From an uncultured Rhodospirillales bacterium (GTDB lineage: Bacteria; Pseudomonadota; Alphaproteobacteria; Acetobacterales; Acetobacteraceae), in NCBI GenBank assembly GCA_903891315.1, contig CAITEF010000050.1:1-34786 (forward strand): a stretch of 34,786 nt of DNA. Reading direction: 5' to 3'. The translations under genes were made by a program, and so were the position numbers. The notes under the pieces were generated by a model. The model was not told the origin of the DNA, did no database searches, and saw nothing but the letters and a program-made list of their open reading frames with translations. Shown piece by piece: positions 33,518 through 34,786 of the stretch (its first letter is position 1; each line of letters starts with the position of its first letter).

Positions 33518-34468
33518 TTGAAGACCTATGTCGTGACGGGAGGGGCCGGGTTCATCGGCTCGCATCTCACCGACGCGTTGCTGGCGGCCGGGCATCACGT
33601 CGTTGTGGTGGATGATTTTTCCACCGGCAAGCGCGCCAATCTCGATCCGCGCTGTGTGGTGCTGGAAGGCGACGTACGCGATCCGGCCTTACTGCATCAG
33701 GCGATGGAGGGGGCATCTGGCTGTTTCCATCTGGCGGCAATTGCGTCGGTGGAACTGGCCAATCGCGATTGGACGGGCACGCACGGCGTCAATCAAGGCG
33801 GCACGGTGGCGGTTCTCAACTCGGCCCGTGCTGCGGGGCTGCGGCCGGTTGTCTATGCATCCTCGGCGGCGGTCTATGGCGATATCGGAGGCGCGGTGGC
33901 ACATGAAGCGTTGGAGCCAAAGCCGCTGACCGCCTATGGGGTCGACAAATACGGTTCCGAGCTGCACGCCAGGATCGGCTACCATCTGCACGGCGTGCCC
34001 AGCATGGGGATGCGGTTCTTCAATGTGTATGGCCCGCGCCAGGACCCACATTCACCCTATAGCGGGGTGATCTCAATCTTTGCGCGACGCGCCAAGGCGG
34101 GGGAAGTGCTGATCGTCAATGGTGACGGCCAGCAGACCCGTGATTTCGTTCATGTCGCCGATGTGGTGTCGCATTTGAAGGCGGCGATGGCGCTGCTGCA
34201 CCATGCGCCACAGCAGGCGGTGCTGAATGTCTGCACCGGACGCAGTGTGACTGTGCAGGAACTGGCCGAGCAGATGCTGCGCGCTTCCAATGCAGACCCG
34301 GCAAGAATTACGTACGGCACGGTGCGGTCCGGTGATATTCGCATGTCGTTCGGCTCAAATGAAGTGGCAAGCGCCCGGCTCAGCCTGCGCGCGAATATTC
34401 GGCTTGCCGACGGGCTTCGCGACCTGCTGCTTGCACCGACTGCAGGTCAGCCGGCCTCCGCAGACTGA
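33518..34468 (+). CDS. NAD-dependent UDP-sugar 4-epimerase (GalE/WbpP-like)
   Basis: 316 residue extended SDR enzyme. The Rossmann motif is TGGAGFIGSH (Gly8, 11, 14). The active site is in YASSAAVYGD (about 113-121) with Tyr140 and Lys144 in YGVDK. MRFFNVYGPRQDPHSPYSGVISIF and GDGQQTRDFVHVADVV are typical of UDP-glucose/UDP-N-acetylglucosamine 4-epimerases. The start is TTG at 33518 with AGGAG 6 bases upstream; no nearby ATG fits. A 104 bp gap precedes it. It should supply UDP-galactose or UDP-GalNAc; which one cannot be decided here. Its 3' end overlaps the convergent ligase gene by 22 bp. Confidence 0.88.
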   Translation: MKTYVVTGGAGFIGSHLTDALLAAGHHVVVVDDFSTGKRANLDPRCVVLEGDVRDPALLHQAMEGASGCFHLAAIASVELANRDWTGTHGVNQGGTVAVLNSARAAGLRPVVYASSAAVYGDIGGAVAHEALEPKPLTAYGVDKYGSELHARIGYHLHGVPSMGMRFFNVYGPRQDPHSPYSGVISIFARRAKAGEVLIVNGDGQQTRDFVHVADVVSHLKAAMALLHHAPQQAVLNVCTGRSVTVQELAEQMLRASNADPARITYGTVRSGDIRMSFGSNEVASARLSLRANIRLADGLRDLLLAPTAGQPASAD

Positions 34469-34786
34469 GTCTCGCCGGCATAGAAGATCTGCTTGGGCGG
34501 ATCGATCATCAGGCGCGACGTACGGTCTAGCCTGGAGACCAAGGCGATGTAGATCCAGTACATTTCGACGTAAGCAACGCTCAACAGCGAACCTGCCGCC
34601 GCATAAACGATAATGCTGATCTGCAACATGCGGGCGAGGTCAGCAGCCCATCGCATGTCTTTGCGCTTTCGGCAGCGCCTGATAACGTTGTGGCACTTGA
34701 TCAGGCTAACAAACATTATAGTCATGTAGCAAAAAAAGCCGGTAAAACCCAAATCACCCAGCGTTTGAAAATATATACTATGTGCC
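34447..34786 (-). CDS. XrtA-associated putative O-glycosylation ligase/polymerase, 5' end cut by window
   Basis: The C-terminal 112 residues of a membrane protein; the reading frame stays open through the right edge. Beyond the first in-window start-like codon (TTG at 34752) the frame continues upstream as AHSIYFQTLGDLGFTGFF, the conserved motif before the final helices of the exosortase-A-associated ligase family. It is followed by a basic loop (RRCRKRKD) and WAADLARMLQISIIVYAAAGSLLSVAYVEMYW, also characteristic. Relatives of O-antigen ligase (Wzy/WaaL) join or polymerise glycans in the periplasm. The stop lies inside the epimerase gene's 3' end. Earlier codons lie outside the window. Confidence 0.85.
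   Translation of the reverse strand, partial: AHSIYFQTLGDLGFTGFFCYMTIMFVSLIKCHNVIRRCRKRKDMRWAADLARMLQISIIVYAAAGSLLSVAYVEMYWIYIALVSRLDRTSRLMIDPPKQIFYAGETQSAEAG

Overview
This window is a GC-rich, densely coding stretch that encodes most of an exosortase-A (XrtA/PEP-CTERM type) exopolysaccharide factory. A complete-looking plasmid replication and partition module sits in the middle of it. The XrtA gene set, the plasmid-type RepA with N-terminally HTH-fused ParA and a ParB, and the codon bias point to an alphaproteobacterium. The RepA resembles what I recall from Acetobacteraceae/Rhodospirillales plasmids, but I could not run a search, so the family-level placement is tentative. The window is most likely part of a plasmid or chromid.

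Layout. (1) 1-16295 is almost entirely minus strand. It holds a left-truncated XrtA amidotransferase (1-1867), one plus-strand secreted beta-helix protein (1998-2957), then a minus-strand run read from right to left. That run is: membrane sugar transferase (15006-16295), membrane-anchored TPR protein (12105-14873), GT4 glycosyltransferase, Wzx-like flippase and a small HAD-like protein (8826-12101). After a short AT-rich promoter-like gap come UDP-glucuronate 4-epimerase, a WalW-like deacetylase, a GT2, an ATP-grasp/low-molecular-weight tyrosine phosphatase fusion, and a second GT2 (2914-8740). Many junctions overlap by 4 bp or are separated by a few bases. (2) 16296-16780 is the divergent control region. 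It contains a tRNA-like gene with an unusual AAC anticodon. (3) 16781-26266 is a plus-strand operon in the canonical XrtA order: Wza-like lipoprotein, chain-length determinant, tyrosine autokinase, outer-membrane barrel, XrtA-associated ATPase, DUF3473 deacetylase, FemAB-like protein, exosortase A. (4) 26284-30441 is the replicon: iterons, AT-rich element, repA, parA, parB, and a serine resolvase with its own promoter. (5) 30398-34786 returns to polysaccharide genes: two CelD/BcsL-like acyltransferases flanking a YdcF-like protein, a UDP-sugar epimerase, and the 3' end of the XrtA-associated O-glycosylation ligase/polymerase, cut by the right edge.

How the parts could work together (inference). 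The EpsB-type sugar transferase starts the repeat unit on undecaprenyl phosphate. The three glycosyltransferases extend it, using UDP-sugars from the two epimerases. Acyltransferases and deacetylases decorate it, the flippase moves it across the membrane, and the right-edge ligase/polymerase handles it in the periplasm. Wzz, the tyrosine kinase, Wza and the outer-membrane barrel control length and export. The only tyrosine phosphatase visible is the domain fused to the ATP-grasp protein, so it is the natural candidate partner for the kinase. Exosortase A is present, but no PEP-CTERM substrate protein is visible in this window. The most unusual features are the replicon inside the polysaccharide locus, the ATP-grasp/phosphatase fusion, the two-class iteron array with an inverted pair on the far side of repA, and the AAC-anticodon tRNA.
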